A stretch of 64,000 nucleotides of DNA from Woeseiaceae bacterium (GTDB lineage Bacteria > Pseudomonadota > Gammaproteobacteria > Steroidobacterales > Woeseiaceae). Both the position numbers and the translations under genes were made by a program. The notes under the pieces are model-generated. The model was not told the DNA's origin, did not search any database, and worked only from the letters and a program-made list of their open reading frames with translations. The DNA is taken from the NCBI GenBank assembly GCA_021773055.1, contig JAJFKV010000007.1, positions 46,962-110,961 of the forward strand. The letters run 5' to 3'. This document shows, piece by piece, positions 18,663 to 28,096 of the stretch; position 1 is the first letter of the stretch; each line of letters begins with the position of its first letter.

Positions 18663-19421
18663 GTGAGCTTTCTCCGCACAGTTTTTCTATGGGCTGTCTT
18701 GCTGCCTTGCGGGTCATTCGCTGCTGACAGCCTGACGGTAGCGGTCGCCAGTAACTTTCACACGGCTGCGAAAGAAATCACAGCAGAGTTTACGAATGCG
18801 ACCCGGATTCCGGTGCGCATCAGCTCGGGTTCAACGGGCAAGCTCTACGCACAAATCGTCAATGGTGCGCCTTACGATGTTTTCCTTGCGGCTGATTCAG
18901 CACGACCAGCACTCCTGGAAGCAAGCGGCGCAGCCGTCGCTGGTTCGCGGTTCACCTACGCGACCGGCGCGCTCGTGCTGTGGTCATCCGATATCACGCT
19001 CAAAAACAAGGAGTGTCTTGAGGCGCTGAAAACGGGTTCCTACCGGCGACTGGCTATCGGCAACCCATTAACGGCACCCTATGGATATGCCGCGAAGGAG
19101 TTTCTGCAGGCGATCAAGCTCTTCGATGTGGCAGAGAGTCGCATCGTCTTTGGCGAGAATATTTCTCAGACCTTGCAGTTCGTCGCGACCGGCAATGCAA
19201 CGCTCGGGCTGATCGCGTTATCGCAGGTGAAGGGTGGATTGCCAATTACGGCCAGTTGCTCGTGGGATGTGCCTCTGACCATGCACACAGCCCTTGATCA
19301 GCAAGCGGTGCTCTTGAGTGCTTCGAAGCACCGCGATGCAGCACAACGCTTCATGAGCTTCCTGCAGACAGAGCAAGTCGCGACGATTCTCGAAAATCAC
19401 GGTTACACGGTGTCTGAGTAA
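18663..19421 (+). CDS. modA: Molybdate ABC transporter, periplasmic binding protein
   Basis: A 252-residue substrate-binding protein with a signal peptide ending near SFAADS. The mature start, LTVAVASNFHTAAKEITAEF, and the RISSGSTGKLYAQIVNGAPYDVFLAADSARP block are the ModA anion-binding motif (serines and threonines that hold molybdate or tungstate). The GTG at 18663 is the only start that keeps the signal peptide. It is the first gene of modABC and its stop overlaps the modB start by one base. No modE regulator or molybdenum-box was recognised. Confidence 0.92.
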   Translation: MSFLRTVFLWAVLLPCGSFAADSLTVAVASNFHTAAKEITAEFTNATRIPVRISSGSTGKLYAQIVNGAPYDVFLAADSARPALLEASGAAVAGSRFTYATGALVLWSSDITLKNKECLEALKTGSYRRLAIGNPLTAPYGYAAKEFLQAIKLFDVAESRIVFGENISQTLQFVATGNATLGLIALSQVKGGLPITASCSWDVPLTMHTALDQQAVLLSASKHRDAAQRFMSFLQTEQVATILENHGYTVSE

Positions 19422-20083
19422 TGGACTTTGGCCCCCTCTGGCTCTCTGCGAAACTGGCCATCGTTACGACGGTTGTCCTGATTCTGGTTGGCGCACCACT
19501 AGCGTGGTGGTTGTCGCAAACCCGATCAAGATGGCAACCTGTTGTGCAGGCAGCCGTCGCGATGCCGATAGTCTTGCCGCCCACCGTGCTGGGATTCTAT
19601 TTGCTGATCTTGCTGGGGCCAAATGGTGCCATAGGGAGCTGGTGGGTCCAGCTCACGGGCGACACACTGACTTTCTCATTCACGGGGCTTGTCATCGCCT
19701 CTTGTATCTACAGCCTCCCGTTCGCCGTGCAGCCAATGCAGAACGCGTTTGAAGCGCTGCCGCGAAAGAATCTCGAAGCGGCATGGACGCTCGGAGCGTC
19801 GAAGCTGGATGCTTTCTTCTCGGTGGCCGCACCGCTATCGGTACGAGGTTTCGTGAGTGCCATCGTTCTCGCCTTTGCACACACATTGGGTGAGTTCGGT
19901 GTCGTACTCATGGTGGGCGGCAATATTCCCGGCGAGACGCGCGTAGTTTCTATAGCGATTTATGATCATGTTGAATCACTGGATTATAGCTCCGCACATC
20001 AGTTGTCCCTGGCACTCATCGTGTTTGCGTTTGTTACCCTGTTCGCCATGTTTGTGATCAACCGGCGCTGGCAATCGCAATGA
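19421..20083 (+). CDS. modB: Molybdate ABC transporter, permease
   Basis: A 220-residue inner-membrane permease with five likely transmembrane helices. The cytoplasmic coupling (EAA) loop reads LPRKNLEAAWTLGASKLDAFFSVAAPLS, which contacts the ATPase. The fold and the motif AMPIVLPPTVLGFYLL are typical of ModB. The ATG shares one base with the modA stop, and the last codons overlap modC by 4 bases, so the three genes are translationally coupled. Confidence 0.93.
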   Translation: MDFGPLWLSAKLAIVTTVVLILVGAPLAWWLSQTRSRWQPVVQAAVAMPIVLPPTVLGFYLLILLGPNGAIGSWWVQLTGDTLTFSFTGLVIASCIYSLPFAVQPMQNAFEALPRKNLEAAWTLGASKLDAFFSVAAPLSVRGFVSAIVLAFAHTLGEFGVVLMVGGNIPGETRVVSIAIYDHVESLDYSSAHQLSLALIVFAFVTLFAMFVINRRWQSQ

Positions 20084-21099
20084 GTATTGTTGCCCTGAAA
20101 CACGCGGTCACGAAAGGCGATTTTCGTCTTGATGTGGATACAGAGATTCCGGCGACGGGTATTACCGGCGTCTTTGGTGAGTCGGGATCGGGCAAAACGA
20201 CATTGCTGCGCTGTATTGCGGGTCTTGAGACATCCAGCGGTGGTTCCATGCGGCCTGTACACCAGCGCCGCATCGGTTACGTTTTTCAGGAGCCACAGTT
20301 GTTTTCGCATCTTTCGGTGCGGAAAAACATCAAATACGGGATGCGAAGAAACCCCGTTGCTGCGGATACGCTCGACGAGGTTTCGAATCTACTGGAAGTG
20401 AACCAATTACTGGATCGCTCAATAGGTGATCTTTCGGGCGGCGAGGCGCAGCGTGTCTCCATCGCGCGCGTACTGTGTCAATCGCCACGACTCATTCTCA
20501 TGGATGAGCCGTTGTCGGCACTGGATGAGCGTCGCCGCAATGAGGTCCTGCCGTACCTTGATCGACTGCATGCCGAGTGGTCGGTGCCAATAATTTATGT
20601 CAGTCACAACATCGAAGAGATATGCCGGCTGAGTGACCATCTTGTTGTTCTCGACAATGGCAAGGTCGCCGCAGAAGGCGGCTTGCACGATATGCTGGCG
20701 CGAATCGACTTGCCGCAACTGGGTGGTCGTAATGCGGGCGCAGTTCTCGACGCCATACAATCGCGTTACGACAGCCAGTTCGACCTGACCCTGTTTGAAT
20801 TTTCAGGCGGCGAAATATGGGCAACCGGGCGTTACGAGCCGGCAAATGTTCGCTTGAGAGTCAGCGCCAGTGACATCAGCCTGACTCGGACACCTGCCGA
20901 GTCGAGCACCATACTGAATATTCTTCCTGCCACGATTGCCGCGATCGCAACAGAAACAGAGGCGACGGAACTCGTTGGCTTACGCCTGGGACATGACAGG
21001 CTCGTTGCTCGGATCACGAGACGCTCACTGCAGCATCTTCAATTGCAGGTTGGTGACAAGGTCTACGCACAAATAAAATCAGTGACCGTTCGCCGCTGA
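20080..21099 (+). CDS. modC: Molybdate ABC transporter, ATP-binding protein
   Basis: A 339-residue ATPase. Walker A is GESGSGKTTL at about residues 31-40, the signature LSGGEAQRVSIARVL near 123-137, and Walker B LILMDEPLSALDE with the switch histidine in YVSHN. The last 70 residues (ANVRLRVSASDISLTRTPAESS onward) form a TOBE/molybdate-binding domain, as in other ModC. It powers ModAB import. Its 3' end overlaps the convergent carboxymuconolactone-decarboxylase-like gene by 21 bases. Confidence 0.93.
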   Translation: MSIVALKHAVTKGDFRLDVDTEIPATGITGVFGESGSGKTTLLRCIAGLETSSGGSMRPVHQRRIGYVFQEPQLFSHLSVRKNIKYGMRRNPVAADTLDEVSNLLEVNQLLDRSIGDLSGGEAQRVSIARVLCQSPRLILMDEPLSALDERRRNEVLPYLDRLHAEWSVPIIYVSHNIEEICRLSDHLVVLDNGKVAAEGGLHDMLARIDLPQLGGRNAGAVLDAIQSRYDSQFDLTLFEFSGGEIWATGRYEPANVRLRVSASDISLTRTPAESSTILNILPATIAAIATETEATELVGLRLGHDRLVARITRRSLQHLQLQVGDKVYAQIKSVTVRR

Positions 21100-21660
21100 T
21101 AAAAGGGCCCGGAACGACTCCTCGGTGACCTCGTCGGGCAGGCGTCGCAAAACGTGTTCTTCGATCTCAACGGGCCAGGTGCCGATGATGCAGGCGATCG
21201 TCACATACATTCCCTGCAGAGAAATGATGTCGATCACCTGCCGCTCTGAAAGGAAGGTCTCGAGTCCGGTTTGCGTTGCCGGATCGATGTGATGCTTGCT
21301 AACAAGCTCATCCACCGCCTTCAGCAATGTCGAGTCATTATCATTCCACTCGTCAGCGTCTGGCCCTGCGACAACTCTATAAATCTCTGCGAGCGTTAGC
21401 CCCGCCGCCAGGCCACGATCAACGTGTGCGGCCCACTCGTACCAGGCCTGCATATGCACAGCGACGCGCAGAACGACCAATTCACATTCCCGCTGCTCAA
21501 GGTCACCGCCACCCACTGAGTACATGCGGTAGTTCCACCACGCTTGAAGTAAAGCGGGGTGATTGGCCAACAGGCAATGGATATGAATGGGCCGGCCATG
21601 CATGTCGTCAATGATGTGCTGCAGTGACGGGTCCCATCGTTCGGGTGGCAGGGGGTTCAT
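21079..21660 (-). CDS. Carboxymuconolactone decarboxylase/AhpD-fold protein
   Basis: A 193-residue all-helical protein. QRECELVVLRVAVHMQAWYEWAAHVDRGLAAGLTLAEI is the CMD core (residues about 57-95), duplicated in part near DIISLQGMYVTIACI. The redox CxxC of AhpD is replaced by EWAAH, so peroxidase or disulfide chemistry is unlikely. A decarboxylase, isomerase or binding role is possible. It is convergent with modC and divergent from the racemase gene. No pathway partner is evident. Confidence 0.8.
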   Translation of the reverse strand: MNPLPPERWDPSLQHIIDDMHGRPIHIHCLLANHPALLQAWWNYRMYSVGGGDLEQRECELVVLRVAVHMQAWYEWAAHVDRGLAAGLTLAEIYRVVAGPDADEWNDNDSTLLKAVDELVSKHHIDPATQTGLETFLSERQVIDIISLQGMYVTIACIIGTWPVEIEEHVLRRLPDEVTEESFRALLSAANGH

Positions 21661-21786
21661 ACGAGCTTCCTTAAGTGCCGGATGGCCAGATGCAATTTAC
21701 GGCAAGTCGCCGACACACTCAAACTCAGAACCGCGTGGACCAACCGGTGTAAACTGTTCGCCGCACTTTCGAACGGCGATGCGGTG

Positions 21787-22509
21787 ATGGCGGTAACAGA
21801 CAAGCTTGTTGGAATTATCGGTGGCATGGGCCCGGATGCAACGGTGGATTTCATGGCGCGTATTCTGGAAGCGACACCGGCAAGCACAGATCAGGAGCAT
21901 GTCCGCATGCTTGTGGAGAATAACCCGCGAATTCCCAGTCGACAGTTGGCGATGCGTGGGGAAGGTCAGGACCCCGGACCGGCGATAGCGGCTATCGCTG
22001 TTCGACTGCAAGCGTCGGGTGCTGAATTTCTGGTTATGCCGTGCAATCTCGCGCATGCCTGGCAGAGCGATATTGAGGCGCTTATAAGCATTCCTTTCGT
22101 CAGTATCGTCGAGGAATCAGTACAGTCGGCGTTACAGCACAGTGGCGATGGCAGTGCCGTTGGTTTGATGACAACGCCGGGGTGCTTCGCGGCCAACCTC
22201 TATCAGCAAGCCTTGGCCGAGGCAGGGCGAATCCTGATTTCTCAAACCCCGGATGAACTGGCAGGGACGATGTCCCTCGTCGAGCAGATCAAAGCCGGCG
22301 ATCAGTCGGAGGAGGTCGTTTCCGGTCTGAGAGCACTGGCCGACAAACTGGTGGACCGCGGTGCGAGCGTCTTGATAGCGGCGTGCACGGAGTTGCCACT
22401 TGTCCTGGACCAATCGATGTTCGACGTTGCATTTGTTTCATCGACAGATGTGCTGGCGCAGAAGACGGTAGCGCTGGCTTTGGGTATGGAAAACTACAGT
22501 AACGAATAA
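21787..22509 (+). CDS. Aspartate/glutamate racemase family protein
   Basis: A 240-residue PLP-independent racemase. KLVGIIGGMGPDATVDFMARI opens the first domain. The two catalytic cysteines are seen in LVMPCNLAHAW (about residue 83) and LIAACTELPLVLDQ (about 200), so both acid-base residues are present. It should interconvert L- and D-aspartate or a related acidic amino acid. ATG 21787 gives the normal family N-terminus; an earlier ATG at 21682 would add 35 unrelated residues. The D-cysteine-desulfhydrase-like gene follows after 10 bases, suggesting D-amino-acid turnover. Confidence 0.87.
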   Translation: MAVTDKLVGIIGGMGPDATVDFMARILEATPASTDQEHVRMLVENNPRIPSRQLAMRGEGQDPGPAIAAIAVRLQASGAEFLVMPCNLAHAWQSDIEALISIPFVSIVEESVQSALQHSGDGSAVGLMTTPGCFAANLYQQALAEAGRILISQTPDELAGTMSLVEQIKAGDQSEEVVSGLRALADKLVDRGASVLIAACTELPLVLDQSMFDVAFVSSTDVLAQKTVALALGMENYSNE

Positions 22510-22519
22510 GGAAAACATT

Positions 22520-23518
22520 ATGCAGTTGTCAAAATTCCCACGCGTTTCGCTCGCACACCTGCCGACGCCGCTGGAGCACATGCCGCGGCTCAGTGAACAT
22601 TTGGGTGGCCCGGATATTTTCGTCAAGCGGGACGACTGCACGGGACTGGCGACCGGCGGCAACAAGACCCGGAAACTCGAGTATTCCATGGGCGAGGCGG
22701 TGGAACAGGGTGCAGACACAATAATTACAGTGGGCGCGATCCAGTCCAACCACGTCAGGCAAACTGCGGCCGCAGCATGCAAGCTCGGAATGGCCTGCGA
22801 AGTTCTGCTGGAACATCGTATTGGCCAGCCCAGCGAAACGTATACGACCTCAGGCAATGTCTTCCTGGATCGAATTTTCGGTGCAAATCTGCGCGAGTAT
22901 CCGGGTGGATCAGACTTCGATGTCGCGATGGCAGATGTGGCCGAAGAAGTACGAACGTCTGGCGGTACTCCGTACATCATTCCCGGAGGTGCATCGAACA
23001 CCGTCGGAGCATTGGGTTACGTCGGCTGCGGTATCGAAATGCTCGAGCAGTTTTCAGAGCAAAACCTGCAGATCGACCATCTCGTCACCGCGACAGGCAG
23101 TGCGGGCACACATGCCGGGCTGGCGGTCGGGTTGCGAGGTAGTGGCAGTGATCTGCCCATACTCGGCATCGGCGTGAATGCACCGCAGGACGTGCAGGAA
23201 GAGCGCGTTTACAAGTTGTCCGTTGAAACGGCGGATCTCGTCGGCTCGCCGGGTTGTGTTGCGCGCGATGACATCTTCGCCGACTGCAACTACATCGGCT
23301 CAGGCTATGGTGAACCGACGGACTCCATGAATGAGGCGGTATTGATGCTGGCCCGATTCGAGGGATTGCTGTTCGACCCGGTCTACAGTGGCAAGGCGCT
23401 GGCCGGAATGATTGACCATGTGCGCCAGGGCCGCTTCACAAAAGGACAAAACATCGTGTTTCTGCATACGGGTGGATCGGCCGGTTTGTTCGCGTATGCA
23501 GATACGCTGACCCTGTAA
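22520..23518 (+). CDS. PLP-dependent D-cysteine desulfhydrase / L-cysteate sulfo-lyase family
   Basis: A 332-residue fold-type II PLP enzyme. The PLP lysine lies in GLATGGNKTRKLEY (about residues 45-58), the substrate/cofactor loop is QSNHVRQTAAAACKLG, and a glycine-rich phosphate cup follows. The family covers D-cysteine desulfhydrase, ACC deaminase and the marine L-cysteate sulfo-lyase CuyA. The opening, FPRVSLAHLPTPLEHMPRLS, fits the desulfhydrase/CuyA branch. It should eliminate sulfide or sulfite, giving pyruvate and ammonia. AAGGA precedes the ATG. Sequence alone cannot separate the two activities; cysteate use would be plausible for a marine organism. Confidence 0.82.
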   Translation: MQLSKFPRVSLAHLPTPLEHMPRLSEHLGGPDIFVKRDDCTGLATGGNKTRKLEYSMGEAVEQGADTIITVGAIQSNHVRQTAAAACKLGMACEVLLEHRIGQPSETYTTSGNVFLDRIFGANLREYPGGSDFDVAMADVAEEVRTSGGTPYIIPGGASNTVGALGYVGCGIEMLEQFSEQNLQIDHLVTATGSAGTHAGLAVGLRGSGSDLPILGIGVNAPQDVQEERVYKLSVETADLVGSPGCVARDDIFADCNYIGSGYGEPTDSMNEAVLMLARFEGLLFDPVYSGKALAGMIDHVRQGRFTKGQNIVFLHTGGSAGLFAYADTLTL

Positions 23519-23524
23519 GAATCA

Positions 23525-24082
23525 ATGGCAGCGTTTGTCGCACTGCTGCGTGGCATCAATGTTGGGGGGAAGAATCTCCTGCCGATGAAGAAGCTCCGTG
23601 AGCTGCTCACGGAGCTTGGGTGCAAAGACGTAGCAACCTATATCCAGAGTGGCAACGCGATTTTCACGTATGTGGGCAACTCGGCTGAGCTGCCTGAGTC
23701 GATCGCTGCCGCAATTGAGTCAGGTGTCGGGTTTCGACCATCGCTTATGGTGCTGTCGGAAAACGCGTTCAATGATGTCGCCGCGGCGAACCCTTTTTCG
23801 GCGGAAGTTTCCGAACCGAAATTTCTGCATATCTGGTTCGCGCAGGCGCCTGCAGGAAACGCAAATACCGCGCGGCTGAGTGAGATCGCATCAGCTGATG
23901 AGCGGTTTCTGCTAACCGATTCCGCGTTCTATTTACATGCACCCAAGGGTATCGGTCGTTCGAGGCTGGCCCGAGAAGTGGAGAAGTGCCTGGGCGTTCA
24001 AGCCACCGCCCGTAACTGGCGAACTGTAAGCAAGATCAGAGAAATACTATCCGGGCTGGACCAGCTGAATCCGGGCGCCTGA
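23525..24082 (+). CDS. DUF1697 family protein
   Basis: A 185-residue protein with the diagnostic DUF1697 start, FVALLRGINVGGKNLLPMKKLRELLTELG, then VATYIQSGNAIFT, and the C-terminal TARNWRTVSKIREIL. The fold is known from structures but no biochemical role is established. It starts 6 bases after the PLP enzyme stop and is probably cotranscribed with it. Confidence 0.9.
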   Translation: MAAFVALLRGINVGGKNLLPMKKLRELLTELGCKDVATYIQSGNAIFTYVGNSAELPESIAAAIESGVGFRPSLMVLSENAFNDVAAANPFSAEVSEPKFLHIWFAQAPAGNANTARLSEIASADERFLLTDSAFYLHAPKGIGRSRLAREVEKCLGVQATARNWRTVSKIREILSGLDQLNPGA

Positions 24083-24100
24083 AGCCGACATTCGCGGTAG

Positions 24101-24979
24101 CTAGTCCGTTGCGTTCAGGCCCCAGTCGTAATCACGAAACTCGATTTCGTAGTCACTGGCTTGTGCGAGTTCCTGTGCCAACTCGTCCGTTGCATATCGA
24201 GAAACGTAGGCAATCAGTCCATTGCCCACTAACTTGCCGTGAAGCCGCACATAATTTACGAAATCTTTTTCATACCACTTGAAGATCGTCGACAGGTAGA
24301 TGACTTTGGCATCGTGATCGAGCGCCACATTTTCGGGGTCGTTGATAAAGTCGTTTGTCGCTTCCGCCAATAGTTGCTCGAGATCGTCACCGACGGGGAG
24401 GTCAGGTCTCGCGACAGGGCAGCTTTCACTCGCACAATTTAGAAAGAAGTGAATTCGCGGGTCCTGGTACTTATTTCGAATTTTCCGGTTCTCGACGTCG
24501 AGAAGACTCAAGTATTCGCCACCGAATGAAAACCGCTGTTGATGGAAAAATCCCAGACCCTGGACCGCCTCCAGCGGCGCTTTGACATCAGTGACACTTT
24601 CTATCGGCCAGTGGTCAAGAACGGACCTGATGACATATCCGTTATACCCATACATCCAGTAGGCAAGTTCATCGTTGCGGTTTGAAAATCGCTTCGGTGT
24701 GCTATCGGGGCTGAATTTACTAACCGCCGCCAGGTAGGAGTCCAGTTGCTGCAGGGATGCCGGAAACTGTTGCCAGCGGTCATAGTCCACGCGTCCATCC
24801 GCAGTGACATAGGACTGTAGCAATTCCTCGAAGCTGCCATGAGAAAAGTCCTGTTCGGGAAAATCCACCGGTAGCGCTGCATCTATGATCATTTTACGTG
24901 GGCGGTTAAGCCAGAAGTACGCTGCCGCGAGAACGGCAAGCAGCAGGATGATCCATATTACAATTGAGGTTTTGCTCAT
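24101..24979 (-). CDS. DUF547 domain protein, membrane-anchored
   Basis: A 292-residue protein with one N-terminal transmembrane helix (SIVIWIILLLAVLAAAYFWL), so the rest probably faces the periplasm. The DUF547 domain is seen in DELAYWMYGYNGYVIRSVLDHWPIESV and in IHFFLNCASESCPVARPDLPVGD, with a late YLSTIFKWYEKDF. The conserved cysteines and aromatic residues are kept. The function of DUF547 is not known. The gene is convergent with DUF1697 and divergent from the ABC transporter. Confidence 0.85.
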   Translation of the reverse strand: MSKTSIVIWIILLLAVLAAAYFWLNRPRKMIIDAALPVDFPEQDFSHGSFEELLQSYVTADGRVDYDRWQQFPASLQQLDSYLAAVSKFSPDSTPKRFSNRNDELAYWMYGYNGYVIRSVLDHWPIESVTDVKAPLEAVQGLGFFHQQRFSFGGEYLSLLDVENRKIRNKYQDPRIHFFLNCASESCPVARPDLPVGDDLEQLLAEATNDFINDPENVALDHDAKVIYLSTIFKWYEKDFVNYVRLHGKLVGNGLIAYVSRYATDELAQELAQASDYEIEFRDYDWGLNATD

Positions 24980-25107
24980 AGCCTACAAAGACCGGCGATA
25001 AACGTAATGTATTACGCCATCATCAGGAGTTATTGCTACCCCCTCAGGGCGCATCGACTTTGTTGCCGGGTATGCTAAAGCGCTGAAAGCACCGTATGAT
25101 TGACTGA

Positions 25108-26034
25108 ATGCACCCGATGATATCAATCAAAGGCCTTACCAAGACCTATGCGGGCGGGTTTCAGGCGCTTAAAAACGTTGATCTGCAGATTAACCGCGGC
25201 GAGATATTCGCGTTGCTCGGCCCCAATGGTGCTGGCAAGACAACATTGATCAACGTTGTTTGTGGCATTGCCAATGCAACATCCGGTGAAATTCTCGTCG
25301 ATGGTGGTGATATTGCCACCGACTATCGACACACGCGGTCCAAGATTGGCCTGGTGCCGCAGGAACTGGCATCCGAGTCGTTCGAAACCGTCTGGAATAC
25401 CTGCCGTTTCAGTCGTGGCCTGTTTGGCAAGCCGGCAAGCCCCGCATATCTTGAAAAGGTTCTCAGGTCGCTGTCACTCTGGGACAAGAAAGACACCATC
25501 AGTATGGAATTGTCCGGCGGTATGAAGCGCCGTGTGCTCATCGCCAAAGCGCTGTCCCATGAACCGGAGGTCCTGTTTCTTGATGAACCGACGGCCGGTG
25601 TTGACGTCGAACTGCGGCAGGATATGTGGAACGTCGTCGCCGCCCTCAGCGACGAGGGCGTTACCGTCATCCTTACGACTCACTACATCGAAGAGGCCGA
25701 GCATTTAGCTGATCGGGTTGGTGTTATTAACCACGGTGAAATTATCCTCGTGGAGGATAAAGAAAAACTGATGCGGGATCTTGGCAAGAAGCAGCTCGTG
25801 CTGCACCTGCAGGCGCCGCTCAGCGAGGTGCCGACACACCTGGCGGACTATCATCTGGACTTAAGTGATGATTTCATGGACCTGACTTTCACCTACGACA
25901 CCAAACAGAACAGCACCGGAATAACAGCTTTGCTGGGGGAGCTGCGCAGTGCTGATATCCACTTCAACGATCTGCAAACGTCGCAGAGTTCGCTGGAAGA
26001 TATTTTCGTCGACCTGGTGCACAGAGACCAATGA
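25108..26034 (+). CDS. ABC transporter, ATP-binding subunit (ABC-2 exporter type)
   Basis: A 308-residue ATPase. Walker A is [11 protein letters not shown] at about residues 39-49, the signature is [15 protein letters not shown], and Walker B is [12 protein letters not shown] with [11 protein letters not shown]. The C-terminal 90 residues are the extra domain of DrrA/CcmA-type exporters. A nearby ATG at 25117 would also give a normal start. Its stop overlaps the permease start by 4 bases. It energises export by the following permease, possibly of a lipid, drug or polysaccharide. Confidence 0.9.
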   Translation: MHPMISIKGLTKTYAGGFQALKNVDLQINRGEIFALLGPNGAGKTTLINVVCGIANATSGEILVDGGDIATDYRHTRSKIGLVPQELASESFETVWNTCRFSRGLFGKPASPAYLEKVLRSLSLWDKKDTISMELSGGMKRRVLIAKALSHEPEVLFLDEPTAGVDVELRQDMWNVVAALSDEGVTVILTTHYIEEAEHLADRVGVINHGEIILVEDKEKLMRDLGKKQLVLHLQAPLSEVPTHLADYHLDLSDDFMDLTFTYDTKQNSTGITALLGELRSADIHFNDLQTSQSSLEDIFVDLVHRDQ

Positions 26035-26792
26035 ACTTCTACGCCGTCAAAGCTATTTATCGGTACGAGATGGCACGCATGTTTCGTACCGTTGTGCAGA
26101 GCGTCGTCGCCCCGGTATTATCGACGTCGCTGTACTTCGTCATCTTTGGCTCTGCCATAGGTTCGCGTATAACTGAAATCGACGGCGTCAGCTACGGTTC
26201 GTTCATTGTTCCCGGACTGATCATGTTGTCGATCATGACGGAAAGCATTTCGAATTCATCGTTCGCAATCTACTTCCCCAAATTCACCGGTACTATTTAC
26301 GAGGTTCTGTCGGCTCCGGTGTCCTACGGAGAGGTGGTACTCGGTTACGTCGGCGCAGCAACGACGAAATCACTGATCATCGGTACGATTATCCTCGCCA
26401 CCGCGAGCTTTTTCGTTGATATCGAGATTGCTCACCCGGCCGTCATGGTCATGTTCCTGCTGCTGACCTGCGTTTCGTTTTGCCTGTTCGGCTTTATCCT
26501 CGGAGTCTGGGCAACGGGTTGGGAAAAGCTCACGATCGTGCCCATTCTGGTCATCATGCCGCTGACCTTTCTTGGTGGCACGTTTTATTCGATCAGTATG
26601 TTGCCGCCCGTCTGGCAGACGATCAGTTTGTTCAACCCGGTGGTGTACCTGATCAGTGGTTTTCGCTGGAGCTTTTACGAGAATGCCGATGTCAGCGTCG
26701 GTCTGAGCCTGGGGATAACCGTCGGTTTTCTTGTGATGTGTCTGCTCATCGTGCGCTGGGTTTTCAAAACCGGCTACAGGTTGAGAAGCTAA
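26031..26792 (+). CDS. ABC-2 type transporter permease
   Basis: A 253-residue inner-membrane protein with six likely transmembrane helices. Family features are the opening [15 protein letters not shown], the short [17 protein letters not shown] helix, [25 protein letters not shown], and the C-terminal [20 protein letters not shown]. It forms the export channel driven by the preceding ATPase. The stop directly abuts the GTG of the MFS gene, so all three genes are likely one transcript. Confidence 0.9.
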   Translation: MNFYAVKAIYRYEMARMFRTVVQSVVAPVLSTSLYFVIFGSAIGSRITEIDGVSYGSFIVPGLIMLSIMTESISNSSFAIYFPKFTGTIYEVLSAPVSYGEVVLGYVGAATTKSLIIGTIILATASFFVDIEIAHPAVMVMFLLLTCVSFCLFGFILGVWATGWEKLTIVPILVIMPLTFLGGTFYSISMLPPVWQTISLFNPVVYLISGFRWSFYENADVSVGLSLGITVGFLVMCLLIVRWVFKTGYRLRS

Positions 26793-28067
26793 GTGCCACG
26801 AATTCTGTTAATGCTCTCGCTGGTTATTGCAGGTGAGCTCGTATTCGGTCTGGCTTTTAATATCCCTCGCTTCTTTCGCCCGACGATGCTTGACGTGTTT
26901 GGGCTTACCAACACTCAGCTTGGTGACATGTTTGCCGTTTATGGGGTTGCGGCAATGCTCGCCTATTTTCCGGGCGGGGTTCTTGCGGATCGATTCTCGG
27001 CACGCTCTCTCATTGTGTTGTCGCTGATGTCGACATCGCTGGGCGGAATCTATATGGCAACGATTCCGGGCACGGTGGGGATGCAGATCTTGTACGGTTA
27101 TTGGGGTCTTACAACGATTTTTCTCTTTTGGGGTGCGTTGATACGGGCCACGCGGGACTGGGGCGGAGACAAATCGCAAGGTATTGCCTTCGGGGTTCTG
27201 GAAGGTGGCCGGGGGCTGGTCGCGGCGTTAGCCGCCTCGGTCGGCGTCGGTATCCTGGCATTCTACTTGCCCGAAAATGTGCGCCTCGCAACGGCCGAAG
27301 AACGCGAAGCCGGATTTCGAATGATTATACTCCTCTATTCACTGCTCACGTTTCTCGCCGGGGTTTTCGTCTGGTACGCGATTCCGCAAACAAAACGGGG
27401 TAGTGATGTGGAGTACAACCCGTTCAACGGAATGGGAATCGTATTGCGGCGCCCCATCATTTGGGCACAGGCCGCTATCATTGTGTGTGCCTATTGCTGC
27501 TTCAAGGGTCTCGACAATTACTCGCTGTATGCCGTGCAGGTTCTGGGCAAGGACGAGGTCGAAGGGGCGAAACTCGCGGCCTACGGCGTCTGGACACGTC
27601 CCGTCGCCGCCGTTCTTGCCGGTTTGATTGCAGATCGCTTCAACGCGACACGTTCAATTGCGGCCATGCTTCTGATTCTGTGTGCTTCATACCTGTCCTG
27701 GTCGGCTGCCTCGCCGACCGGTTCGGGCATGGCAATTATCTACACGAACTTTTTCACAACCTATGTCGCCGTGTTTGCCCTACGCGGCATCTATTTCGCT
27801 TTGCTGGAAGAGAATCGCACACCAAAATTTCTGACAGGCGCCGCGGTTGGCCTGATTTCCCTGGTCGGTTACACGCCAGACATCTTTTTCGGTCCCATAT
27901 CGGGCCGCATTCTGGACGCAAATCCTGGTGCGGTCGGGCATCAGAATTATTTCCTGTTTCTGGCAGGCATCGCCGCCACTGGTTTCCTGATGGTCTGCTG
28001 GCTGGTCTGGCTGCGCCGCCACGGCGCACAACAGCTCTGGCAGCAGGTGGAAGGGAGTACGAAATAA
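26793..28067 (+). CDS. Major facilitator superfamily transporter
   Basis: A 424-residue carrier with about twelve transmembrane helices. The loop 2-3 MFS signature is seen as GVLADRFSARSLIVLSL, and its second-half counterpart as GLIADRFNATRSIAAML. The subfamily looks closest to sugar-phosphate/nitrate-type carriers (UhpC, NarK), but no substrate-specific motif is clear. GTG 26793 starts immediately after the permease stop codon. Coupling of an MFS carrier to an ABC exporter pair suggests both act on related molecules. Confidence 0.83.
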   Translation: MPRILLMLSLVIAGELVFGLAFNIPRFFRPTMLDVFGLTNTQLGDMFAVYGVAAMLAYFPGGVLADRFSARSLIVLSLMSTSLGGIYMATIPGTVGMQILYGYWGLTTIFLFWGALIRATRDWGGDKSQGIAFGVLEGGRGLVAALAASVGVGILAFYLPENVRLATAEEREAGFRMIILLYSLLTFLAGVFVWYAIPQTKRGSDVEYNPFNGMGIVLRRPIIWAQAAIIVCAYCCFKGLDNYSLYAVQVLGKDEVEGAKLAAYGVWTRPVAAVLAGLIADRFNATRSIAAMLLILCASYLSWSAASPTGSGMAIIYTNFFTTYVAVFALRGIYFALLEENRTPKFLTGAAVGLISLVGYTPDIFFGPISGRILDANPGAVGHQNYFLFLAGIAATGFLMVCWLVWLRRHGAQQLWQQVEGSTK

Positions 28068-28096
28068 AGTCGTATTGACGGGGGTCTTTCTATTTC

